From: Pseudovirgaria hyperparasitica
Lineage: Eukaryota > Ascomycota > Dothideomycetes > Acrospermales > Acrospermaceae
Assembly: GCF_010093815.1 (NCBI RefSeq)
Contig: NW_022985551.1
Coordinates: 68,832 to 132,831, forward strand
Length of the DNA stretch: 64,000 bases
Direction: 5' to 3'
Shown here: positions 9,790 to 19,817 of the stretch, piece after piece
Position numbering within the stretch: the first letter of the stretch is position 1
How the letters are laid out: each line of letters opens with the position of its first letter
Program-made: the position numbers and the translations under genes
Notes under the pieces: generated by a model
What the model was told of the DNA's origin: nothing
Seen by the model: the letters and a program-made list of their open reading frames with translations, nothing else
The model's database searches: none

Positions 9790-12700
9790 ATGGCCAACAT
9801 GAATGACTATTTCCAACGTCAGTACTCGACCGACGCAAGGGCCAACATGATGGAGATGATGGAGTCGGATGGGTCTAGCCAGCAAGGCATGGGCGTGCCG
9901 CAGAATCTGAACGATATTGTGGAGAATAATTCGAATAATATCAGGAGAAGGAGTATGCCGGTTCACTACGCCAGTAATCAAGCACGCATGAACGACCCAG
10001 CAATGAGGAGGATATCCATGATGGACTATAATACTTCTTCGCCTACCTCCCTGGAAGGCTTTCAATTCGATCCGCAGTTACCTCTAGATGAAATGATGCG
10101 CAACACTTCATTCCCTGAGACATCGACAAATCCTCAACTCCGAAGGCAGACTTCAACAAACGCCTTGGTAAATGGGCCTACGTTTTCGGGCCAGGGCTCC
10201 CCTTACACATCGATGGCCATGGGTGGATCCACGTACGCATCGCCCATACATGCAAACACAAACCTGGATATGGAAATCGCAAACACTTTTGGACCCACAA
10301 GTCTGTCGATGGCCATGGATATGACGGATCCTTCACTGAACAATCTCATGAATGGAGACGCTAATTCCATGATGTTTGGTACAGATCAGTTTGGATCTCC
10401 TGTACTAAATTCACCCATGGCTCCAGACTTTTCGTCTCTCCAAGCAAATCCCCAACAACGCCCACCACCGAGTGTTCCAACCTTGCGAAGCCAACCAAGT
10501 CAAGACGGAAAGTCACCATATCCAAAGTCGGAAGCCCAGAGCAGCGCAACGCCAGATTTCCGTGCATCACGACTCGGCAGCCAGGAACAGAGTACGCGTC
10601 ACAATTCAACCCAAGGTAGTCTCTCGGCGTCAAACCAAGGCTCTTCCAGCAATGTACCACAGGTCGCGCAATTCCGGAACGATACCTCTTCGACCCATCA
10701 GAACAATACCGCAACCAGTCAGATCATCAAGGTTCCCTGGACTGCGCCTGAAGGTATGATACATCGTGAGATTTGGATTGCATTCATGCTCATATCAGAT
10801 TAGGGGGCTATCCTTCCACAATGGGCAATGCGCGACCCCACATGGAGTCACAATATAAGAACGCATATTCCTCAACGGGATTTGACATGTTAGGTGTCTT
10901 GGTATGTTGTTGACGTCTTTCGATTCGTTGGCACAATATGTATTGACCGCCGTCTGCAGATGCGAGTTGCAACACGACCGAATCCCGAAATCAACATCGG
11001 CTCCGTCGATCTTTCCTGTGCCTTTGTGGTCTGCGATGCTGAACAAGATGACAACCCAATCGTGTACTGCTCCGATAACTTTGAGCGCTTAACGGGCTAC
11101 AATAAGCACGAAATCCTCGGACGAAATTGTCGCTTCCTGCAGTCACCTGACGGCCGAGTCGAGCCTGGGATCAAGCGAAAGTATGTTGATGACGACTCTG
11201 TCCTGTACTTGAAGAACATGATCACGACAAGGAAGGAAGCCCAAATCAGTCTCATAAACTATCGTCGAGGTGGACAGCCCTTTATGAACTTGCTGACTAT
11301 GATCCCCATCACATGGGACGGAAATAGTACGAAATTCTTCGTAGGTTTTCAGGTCGACCTTGTAGAGCAGCCTAGTTCAGTGACGAATAAGAATCCGGGT
11401 ATGCGAGCTTCGAATTTTGATTCCTCTATGAAGATAGCTGACCTGCTTAGATGGCACATACAAAATCAACTATCAGCGGGGGCTGACCATGCCGAGATAC
11501 ATCGCCCCTGACCAAAGATCACAGTTGGACTTAGGCCAAACGATCACACGCGACGAAGTCTCGAATGTTCTGAGTACCTTTGGAACGCAAGGCGATTCCG
11601 AGTTTGCTAAACGGATTTGGGATAAGATTCTTCTCGAAAATACTGATGACGTGGTACACGTGCTGTCTCTGAAAGGCCTATTTCTCTACCTGTCTCCGTC
11701 CAGTCGAAAGATTCTAGAGTACGAAGCGAATGAGCTGGTTGGGACAGCACTATCTTCTGTCTGTCATCCGAGTGACATCGTACCCGTTACCAGAGAGTTG
11801 AAAGACACCTCGAGTGGGGTCTCGGTCAATGTTGTATTCCGGATACGACGAAAACATAGCGGCTACATGTGGTTCGAAGGCCACGGATCGCTTCATACCG
11901 AACAAGGTAAAGGTCGGAAATGCATCATTCTCGTTGGACGTGAGCGGCCAGTCTATACTCTGAGCAAGAGCGATATAATGGAATCCGGAGGGATCGGCGA
12001 TAACGAGTTGTGGACGAAGATGTCAACTTCTGGAATGTTCTTGTTTGTGTCTTCAAATGTTAGACAACTCCTTGACCGCCAGCCAGAAGAGCTTGTTGGA
12101 ACGAGTATTCAGCTTCTGATGCGCGGGGATTCGAAGAAAGAGTTTGGCCGTATTCTTTCCATCGTCCGGACGGGAAAAAAGGCATCGGTCAAGCACGAAA
12201 TGATGAATAAGCGGGGACAGATTCTCCAGGCATTCACGACTGTATACCCGGGTGACGCTATTGAAGGACAGAAACCGACGTTTCTAGTAGCCCAGACTCG
12301 TATGCTCAAGTTTTCCCGGGGAAGCACGCAACGTCAATTACTATTAGCTAAAGTGGATGCGACATCCCACCATTCTGGATCCTATGCTCTTGGTACAAGC
12401 CAAGGCACAGGTAATGATACACCTGCATCGGGTGTATCTGCGAGCCAATTTATTGCCACGAACGAGTCAGCCGCGACACATGCTGGTAAGGACGGCCTCA
12501 AACTAGGACATCAAGACGCCAAATTAGCATCCGACGAGAATGTCTTTGATGAGCTGAAGACGACGCGAAGTACAAGTTGGCAGTACGAGCTCAGGCAGAT
12601 GGAGAAGCGTAACAGACTACTGGCTGAAGAAGTACAGAGCTTACTGGCAGCTAAGAAGAAGCGTAAGAGGAGAAAGGGCGCAGGGCAACTGAAGAAAGAT

Positions 12701-13108
12701 TGCGCAAACTGCCATACGAGAGTGACGCCGGAATGGCGGCGCGGACCCAGTGGCAATCGTGATTTGTGCAATAGCTGCGGTTTGCGGTGGGCAAAACAAG
12801 TGAGTTTTGATGGAAGCAGATTGTCAAAGATTGCAGCTAACGATGCCACCTTACAGAACGGTCGGGTTTCACCTCGAACTTCATCTCAACACTCTGCATC
12901 AGCCCAAAGCGACAAAGGCAGCAAAGGCAGCAAGACCAGCGCATCTCCGCGTGGCCATATCATTGGCAAGCCAGATTCGCAGACGTCGCCAAAGCAAGTG
13001 AGTGCTGACAATCACAATGCTAAGGTTGCTAGGATGGAGGTGGCAGCCTCCCAAGGCCTATCTGGCGGCGTGCCTCCGAAGATTGACGAGGGTGTCGAGC
13101 CAGAGTGA
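9790..13108 (+). CDS. wc-1: White collar-1 homolog, blue-light receptor and GATA factor
   Basis: This flavin-binding photoreceptor pairs with WC-2 to switch on light-induced and circadian genes. Five exons (9790-10753, 10804-10901, 10960-11398, 11451-12799, 12857-13108) give 1033 residues. The N-terminal third is low-complexity (Asn, Ser, Met, Gln). The LOV domain carries GRNCRFLQ with the photoactive cysteine at residue 411. Two further PAS domains follow ([18 protein letters not shown] and [17 protein letters not shown]), then a basic stretch KKKRKRRKG and one GATA zinc finger of the CX2CX18CX2C type (Cys 918, 921, 940, 943). The last intron (57 nt) is open in frame and so could be retained. 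The polyglutamine tail of the Neurospora protein is absent. Confidence 0.96.
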
Positions 13109-14102
13109 TGATAGACGGAATGACAACCATCTATGGCTATTTATTCAACATCTTCTGTAATTTGTTAGGGCTCCGGCTTGGTCGCAACGATACCCATCGT
13201 ATTCTGGATAGAGGAGTAGGTCTGGTGTGCAGAAGCTTTATTGAGTACTGACCACTCTGGTGTATTCCCGTTAATGTAAATTCAGTATTGGGCGATTTGG
13301 CGTTGCATTTGGCGTTTCTGTGGGATCGTCTAGCGCAATTTCTGGGACGTGTCTGGTTAGATTTGTACGTATGGTGGTGTGATGATAGCATCGGACGACC
13401 TCAGGTTCCGCTGAGCGGCGAAGGATTGATGAGATGAGCGACGCATATATTGTTTTGTTGTAGGTACGCGAGTACATGCGAAAGGCACACATCTGCTTGA
13501 CACAAAACATACAGAGTACACAAAGTGCACAAATGCAAAGAAGAAACAGTCGACATGGTGGAGGCGTCGTGGGTTTCTGCATAGGTAATTTTAGAGACTC
13601 GAGATATCGTAGCTCAGCTAGCGAGCACGGACCCCCATTGCGGGAATCCAACGGTGTGGCGCCAGGGGGCAGAAACCTACTGCTATCGAGCGCCAGGAGA
13701 GAGAGTGAAGCTCGCTCGGGCACTATTCTGAGCCCTGGGTCCCCAGCCGCGGCTTGGGTAGAGATTCATTGGCCAATTGTCAGTTGGGGTTCTATCAGGT
13801 TTTTTGATGCCTTCATGGGCTCGTTCAGTACTTTTACTTCGGCCTCGCTGCTCATGAGAGAATGAATGGGACTGTCCTGTTGCTTGCGCATGAAACACCA
13901 ATTCTTCCCTGCCACTTTCCACCCCTGCTTTTTATAGCATTGCCTAAATCCTTCTGAGCCTTTCCGGGTCGACACGCGGCCCCAATACGAAACAATCGCT
14001 TGCGAGTAGCAAAACACACTGACTGCTGGACGTGTCGTCTCTTGTCGCGCGACACGCTTTCCTTACAAGTCCGAGCACAAGAAGAGCGAGCACAGCTGGA
14101 GA
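13109..14102. other. Intergenic, no convincing gene
   Basis: Overlapping open frames occur on both strands (13476-13865 plus, 13271-13723 minus), but they encode low-complexity, unrelated-looking peptides and neither shows family features. Presumably this is the 3' flank of wc-1 and the promoter of the Ras-like gene. Confidence 0.5.
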
Positions 14103-15059
14103 ATGGACGAGGACAGCAGGATTTCCATAACGATATGTGGCGACGGAGGATGCGGTGCGTGAAGCAGGCATGGACCAACAATCTATGGGGCTTGAAGACT
14201 GACTTGCGCAGGCAAATCTTCAATCACACTGCGGCTGGTGAGGAGTGAATGGACACATGAGTAAGTGCATCCACTCACCAAGATCCAGTATGCCAAGCTG
14301 ACATGATTAATCGCGCAGATATGACCCTACGATCGGTATGCTCTTCGACCTTTTGCATCCATGTACAACCAGTCACGGCATTGTTTTCCAGCAACGCACA
14401 AAGCTCCAAGGGACACCTACCGAAGCTGACACTATCTAGAGGACTCATACTCGGTAACTCGAGTTATTGATGGAAAGACATATCACCTCAATATCACCGA
14501 TACTGCTGGCCAAGAAGAATACCGTGGTTTGTGGGCCACGTCGAATCTCAAGAGCGATGCATTCCTTCTCGTCTACGACATCACCAGTCCCATGTCCCTA
14601 GACGGCCTACAATACTTCACAGACATGCTTGAGATAGAAACCGAGCATCGTCTAGATACCGACGGAGTACCGCCTGTGAAGATCGTTACCGGAAACAAAT
14701 GTGATTTGCAGACGGCGAGACAGATTCGAAGTCAACAGGGTCTTGAGTGGGCCAGAGCTCGGAAATGTGGGTTCATGGAGACCAGCGCGAGGGAGATGGT
14801 CAATATTGAGGAAACCTTCGCTCGTACGTGGCTCACGCCAGGCGACCAACGTGATATCCTGAAGGAATGCTGACTTCAGAATGTAGTTCTTGTACGGCGG
14901 GTGGTTGAGTCTCGGAAAATCCATGCGATGGGAGGCGCCGCAGCATTTGCAAAGACACAGCCTATAGCGCCAACCTCGGAGAAGAAGCATCTACCAGATA
15001 TCGAGCAGGTGCATAGAGAAGCCAGACCGAGTCTTTGGAGACGTGTGAAGTGCTGGTGA
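14103..15059 (+). CDS. Ras-like small GTPase without a CaaX box
   Basis: A small GTP-binding switch protein of the Ras family. Five exons (14103-14154, 14212-14260, 14319-14335, 14440-14823, 14887-15059) give 224 residues; exon 3 is only 17 nt. Visible motifs are P-loop GDGGCGKSS (residues 13-21), effector loop YDPTIEDSY, DTAGQEEYRG with the catalytic glutamine, GNKCDL and ETSA. The fold is complete, so it should bind and hydrolyse GTP. The C-terminus is WRRVKCW: a cysteine sits second from the end instead of a four-residue CaaX box, so prenylation is in doubt. I could not match it to Ras1, Ras2, Rsr1 or Rheb with confidence. Confidence 0.88.
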
Positions 15060-15714
15060 CGGCACATTGGCGTACGGATCAACGCGAGTGCGAGAAAAAA
15101 AAGTTATAGAGCGTATGTCACACTTGGGCCTCAAGAGCGCAGAGTACCTTTGGTTTGGAATCCTATTTTGTCATTTGTATACATATAGCTAGGCAACTTT
15201 CCTTTTGCTAGGCGCTTGAGCGAGTCTGGACAGGCACATCCCATTTGTTTAAGGGCCATTTTGTCTTATTTATTCCCATCCTGTAACCTGTTGCCCGTTG
15301 TTTGGCTTCTGCATACAGCGATTTGGTTGTTCCAGATGAGTGTACGATAGGAAAAGGACACTAAAAAGCACGGTCATAGGCAATATTTCAATACTGGAAT
15401 GCGAACGAAACGTATCTTGTTATCCCTGTGTACAAATATCCATTCACTACACTAGAGGCGTGCATTGACTTACCCCTCCCGTGAGTTGTGTGGCGTTCAA
15501 ACTTCAGCCCTAAGAATGCTTACAGTATGCTTGCCCCACTCCGATCTAAATCATGCAGGTAGAGTGGGTTTCGTTGCCTACCCACAGTCTTCCTCTTCCT
15601 CACAATTATTCGAGCGTTATATCCCATCAAGCAAAGAAACATATATACGATACACCCACTATGCTCTCCCAAACGTGCGCGCTCTAGAGGCCTCGCCTCG
15701 CTGGTTCAAACACC
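15060..15714. other. Intergenic, no gene seen
   Basis: About 650 bases between two plus-strand genes. The last 100 bases are pyrimidine-rich leader sequence. A GGTTCAAAC string at about 15702 is not a tRNA. Confidence 0.55.
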
Positions 15715-16569
15715 ATGCGCGCCGCTTTGCTCTCCCCGCAGTATGCCCTTCATTCACCAAAACGCAAACGCGCTGACAGCACGAATGATTCCGATACAAA
15801 GCCCTCCACTCACTTCATCCCCCGGCTCAATATACCGGCAGTGTCCGAAGATGCAAGAACGCCTCCTGACAGCCCAAGGGACCGTGTGGCACAGGAATTG
15901 TCGGGCTTACGACTGAAGGAGATGGACGAGGGTGTCAGGATCATAGACTTTGGAGTTGGACACGCTGGATCGGGAAACATCATGGACCCGGCAAGCAAAA
16001 GAATAAAGATTGATGAGAACGTGGCCCACCCCGGCGGTTGTGGTCGATCCGAGAATGGAGATACGCAGATGCTTGAGATACCCGAGACACCGCAGACGTC
16101 GTTTGGCAGCACGGTGTCCCGCAATGCTGCAATACCAGAAACGCCTCAGATATCCGTGACTACGGAGCTCTACGAGGCTATGGGGCACCACAAAGGCTCA
16201 CCGCCGCCGAGTCATCCTCAAGATGACAGATTGAATCCAATTCCTATACCACCATCCAACACCCCACCTCCGAAGCAACGCTCACCCTCACCCGTCCCTG
16301 TCCTGAATTTCTTCTGGCGGGACTCTGAGATCACCGGCCATCTTGGTGAGGACCCGGAAGATGATGGCGTGGGGATCAACGGCGTGGGCTTCAGGCCAAC
16401 CCCACAGATCGCACAAGCAAGGACAATAAAGAGACGACAGCAAGTCAATGACTGGAAAGCCCGTGAGGCACGAGAGGCTCGGCAGCGACGAAGCGAAAGG
16501 AGGCGAGGGGAAATAACAAGGGCCAAATCCGAGACTGGCGGGCAACGGAGGGTGGTACGGTTTGCCTAG
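15715..16569 (+). CDS. Hypothetical protein, mostly disordered
   Basis: Single-exon frame of 284 residues; I do not recognise it. It opens with MRAALLSPQYALHSPKRKR, a basic, possibly nuclear signal. It carries two near-identical short repeats, EIPETPQTS and AIPETPQIS (about residues 122 and 139), a proline-rich stretch, a possible short motif VLNFFWRDSEITGH, and a very basic C-terminal helix rich in Arg, Ala and Glu. The TP and SP sites suggest kinase targets. Codon use and the long frame support a real gene, but no function can be given. Confidence 0.65.
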   Translation: MRAALLSPQYALHSPKRKRADSTNDSDTKPSTHFIPRLNIPAVSEDARTPPDSPRDRVAQELSGLRLKEMDEGVRIIDFGVGHAGSGNIMDPASKRIKIDENVAHPGGCGRSENGDTQMLEIPETPQTSFGSTVSRNAAIPETPQISVTTELYEAMGHHKGSPPPSHPQDDRLNPIPIPPSNTPPPKQRSPSPVPVLNFFWRDSEITGHLGEDPEDDGVGINGVGFRPTPQIAQARTIKRRQQVNDWKAREAREARQRRSERRRGEITRAKSETGGQRRVVRFA

Positions 16570-17066
16570 AGTGGCACCGGTTATGTCTTTGATGAATTCT
16601 ACGACTGAGTTGGCTATGGCGCACTTGGCGTTCCAGAACGGAGCGTTGGATAACTTATGGTCGACTTTCTCTTATCGGGATTATTAGGCGTTCGTTATTC
16701 TTGATTTATCACCCTGTTGTGGGTCAAACACCTCACGCTCCGAAGCGAACTAGGCATTCCTCGTGTTGCATGCATATGCTGATATCAAGCTGGCGGAATG
16801 GCACAGTTGGGACTAAACCTTTCAGCATATCGGGCTTGTGCTCAATAGATGCCAGCATTCAGCGAATTTAGAATTGCGCTTGTTATACCTACAAGCGTAA
16901 AGTGCACTCTCTTACAGCCCTTTTGTGTGGTGTCGTCGCCCCACTCAAACGTGTCACAATTCCGTTACTGTGCCAACGTCCGCATTGGGTACAACCACAA
17001 CATCTCAAACTTGGATAGACTATTGCCAACGAGTGAAGAGAATCGGTTTATTGCTATACGTACAGA
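16570..17066. other. Intergenic, no gene seen
   Basis: About 500 bases of promoter-like sequence; the open frame at 16849-17142 overlaps the next gene and lacks family features. Confidence 0.55.
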
Positions 17067-19234
17067 ATGGCACGTCTACGGAAGGTTATTGAATGCTCGA
17101 GCGATAGCGACGATTCGCTCCCAGACTTGCACACCTTGTTAGCAGTCACGCGGATAAAACCCCAGGCTAAGAACTCGCCGAGTCAGACGAGCTCAACTTC
17201 AAACACACATCAGCAACAGAAATCGCCTCAGAAGCTTTGCATTTCCTCTACTTCGTCACTTTCCGAAGATTTTTCAGCATTAAAAGTCAAGGTACCGTCA
17301 AAACTGGAGCAACGGAAGGTCAGTCCTAAGGATGGACAAGTTTCAACTGTTCATAGTCCGAGGAAACAGCGTGCGTTGAAGCCATTGAATCATGATCATA
17401 CACTGCTCAATCGATTGTCTCCCGTCGAGCTGGCCTCGAAGAAGGAAAAGGAGGTATCAACATCCAGAGGAAGCCAGGTTAGGAAAATCAGAAAGGAAGC
17501 CATTTTACAGAGCTCAGCAAAGAAACCAGAAAGCAGAGCTTGTAAAAGCGATCCCAAAGAAATCTCTGTTGTCGAAGAACCTGTGAAGGATGTAGGTTCA
17601 GACTCGGACTCGGATGCTCCAGTCAGAAGACGAGCAAGGAATAGTCCTGTCAAAGTCGGAACAAGAGAGCCGCCCAAGGAGCATGACGATACCCCGGACG
17701 ATTTTGAGTTTGAGCAAACTGAAGTAGAGGTGGAGGAAACTATTATGTGTGGGTCTGATATGGATGAAGACAGTTTCATTGTACACACAGACTCTTCAGA
17801 GGATGAATGTGAGGACCGAAAAGTCGTGGAACGACCGCTTTTCAGGCCGGCAAAGTCGAACAAAAAGTCCTTGAAAGATATTTCAATCAAGGATGAGCTG
17901 CCAGCCAGGTCATTATATCAACCGCCTGCTTCGATAAGATCCACTGTTCGACCAGGAAGCTCGTCAGACAATAATGCGGGTGCCATTCTTACATTGTAGG
18001 CCCAAGTAGATGAACGTCTCTATGTCATCGCTAATTGGCATATAGTTCTCCACCCAGGACTCGATCTCCACGTAAAGCACCACCACAAGAACCACCTACG
18101 ACTCCACCCTCTCACTCTCCTGTCCGGAGGCTTGTATCGCCCAAGAAACAGCGACCACGGATACCGACACCTCCTCACGGTAGTCCCAGCGTGGAAGGTT
18201 TCTGGGACCCTCAATTAGTCAATGAATGGCATGACAAGTACTCTCCGCAGAAGCCTCTAGTGTCTCCTCACAAGAGCCTCAAGCATCGATTTGGCACGAA
18301 CGCAACTTCCTCGTCTCCGGATCTCATTGAACCACCGTCTCCAACTTCATCCCCACGCAAAAGAAGCCCCCAGAAGAAAACCCTAGCTGACTCTCGCAAA
18401 GAATTCGAGTCCCGCAAAACCGAATTAGCAAAATCATTCGTAGAAGAACTCGACCACAAGATCACCCAAGACCGACTACGAGAGCTTACCGCCTCTGCTG
18501 GTGGCATCAAGATAATATGGTCCACCAAACTAGCCACCACCGCCGGCCGCGCAAACTGGCGCCGCGAAGTCTTCCGCATCCGCGGGCCCTCAACCACTTC
18601 CACAAACGGAACAACTACTTGCTCAACCCTAACCACCAAAACCCTACACCACGCCTCTATCGAGCTCTCCACCAAAGTCATCGACTGCAACACACGCCTG
18701 TACAACGTCCTCGCCCACGAATTCTGCCACCTTGCAAACTTCATGATCTCCCAGGTCACCGCCCGGCCGCATGGCGCAGAATTCAAGGCCTGGGCCTCCA
18801 AAGTCTCGTCAGCATTCTCACACCTCGATGTCGTCGTCACAACAAAACACACATACGAGATCGCGTACAAGTACATCTGGGCCTGCGTCGGCTGCGCAAC
18901 AGAGTACAAGCGGCACAGCAAGAGCGTGGATCCGGAGCGACATGCCTGCAGCGTGTGTAAGGGCCGTCTAGTGCAGATCCAGCCCGTGCCGAGAGCAGGG
19001 AAGGGCCCCGGTGGTGAGCGCGGCATCAGCGAGTATCAGCGGTTCGTCAAGGATCACTTTAAGACGGTGCAGGGTGAGTGTAAGGGGCTGAGCCATGGGG
19101 TGGTTATGGAGAGGCTAGGGAGGATGTATAGGGAGCAGAAGAAGAAGGAGGGGGAAGAGGATGGTCGGCGAGGGGTGGGGAGGGAGAAGGATGATGAACT
19201 GGAGAAGGTCTTGGGTGGGTTGTCGTTGGGATGA
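17067..19234 (+). CDS. SprT-domain metalloprotease, GCNA-like
   Basis: Probable nuclear protease that removes proteins crosslinked to DNA, as do GCNA and Spartan. Two exons (17067-17995, 18046-19234; 50-nt intron with GCTAAT branch) give 705 residues. The N-terminal half is disordered and acidic with many Ser-Asp-Ser-Glu clusters. The SprT-like domain starts near residue 450 and carries the zinc motif HEFCH at 534-538, the downstream GAEFKAW segment, and a C-terminal zinc ribbon with cysteine pairs (CVGCATEY and CSVCKGR). This disordered-acidic plus SprT plus zinc-ribbon order matches GCNA-type proteins more than Spartan. It is convergent with OCT1. Protease assignment is secure; the biological role is inferred from the family. 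Confidence 0.85.
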
Positions 19235-19817
19235 GATGCGGGTTTTTGGGTTGCATTTGGGTGGTGTACCTCTTTTTCTGGCTCGCTTTGGCGTGGGTAG
19301 AATTGCATTGCGAGGAGTTGTGTGAGGAAATGATGCAGGGCTGAGATAATTTCACGGATCGTATCTTCACCTGATGTGCCATGGATAGATATCTAAGCTG
19401 TGGATTAAAGCATTGCCGGGCTTTCCCTCGTGGCTCCGTTCCTCAATCCCAGGAGAATAATACATTCAGGCATCTCAATTGTGCAGTTAAAGTCACGAAA
19501 CGAATAGCTCTGTGAGCAGTAAATACGCGTGGATCGGGTGAAAAGTGAATCTATCCCAGTATGCGGCATTTATGTGATTGTATCGAGATACCGATGTGTA
19601 TGTAGGGAGATATCTATATTTCGACATGACTGACATTGAAAATGGTAGAGGTGCTATACATATACTACACATGTGTCAATAGCTACCATATCTAAATACC
19701 AGTAACATGTACTGCTGAGCGATATACACACAGACTGAATGACTGTAACGATGGGATATCTCCGAGAACAACGGCAAAGTGTGTCATGAATATACAAGAT
19801 CAAGACATTAGGTCCAC
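19235..19817. other. Intergenic between convergent genes, no gene seen
   Basis: About 580 AT-rich bases between two 3' ends; nothing recognised. Confidence 0.6.

Noticed and set aside
13271-13865. Overlapping ORFs on both strands between wc-1 and the Ras-like gene
   Set aside because: No domains, no start context and mutually exclusive frames; probably untranslated flank.
15695-15715. GGTTCAAAC string as tRNA B box
   Set aside because: Lacks the final CC and any cloverleaf; it is leader sequence of the 15715 gene.
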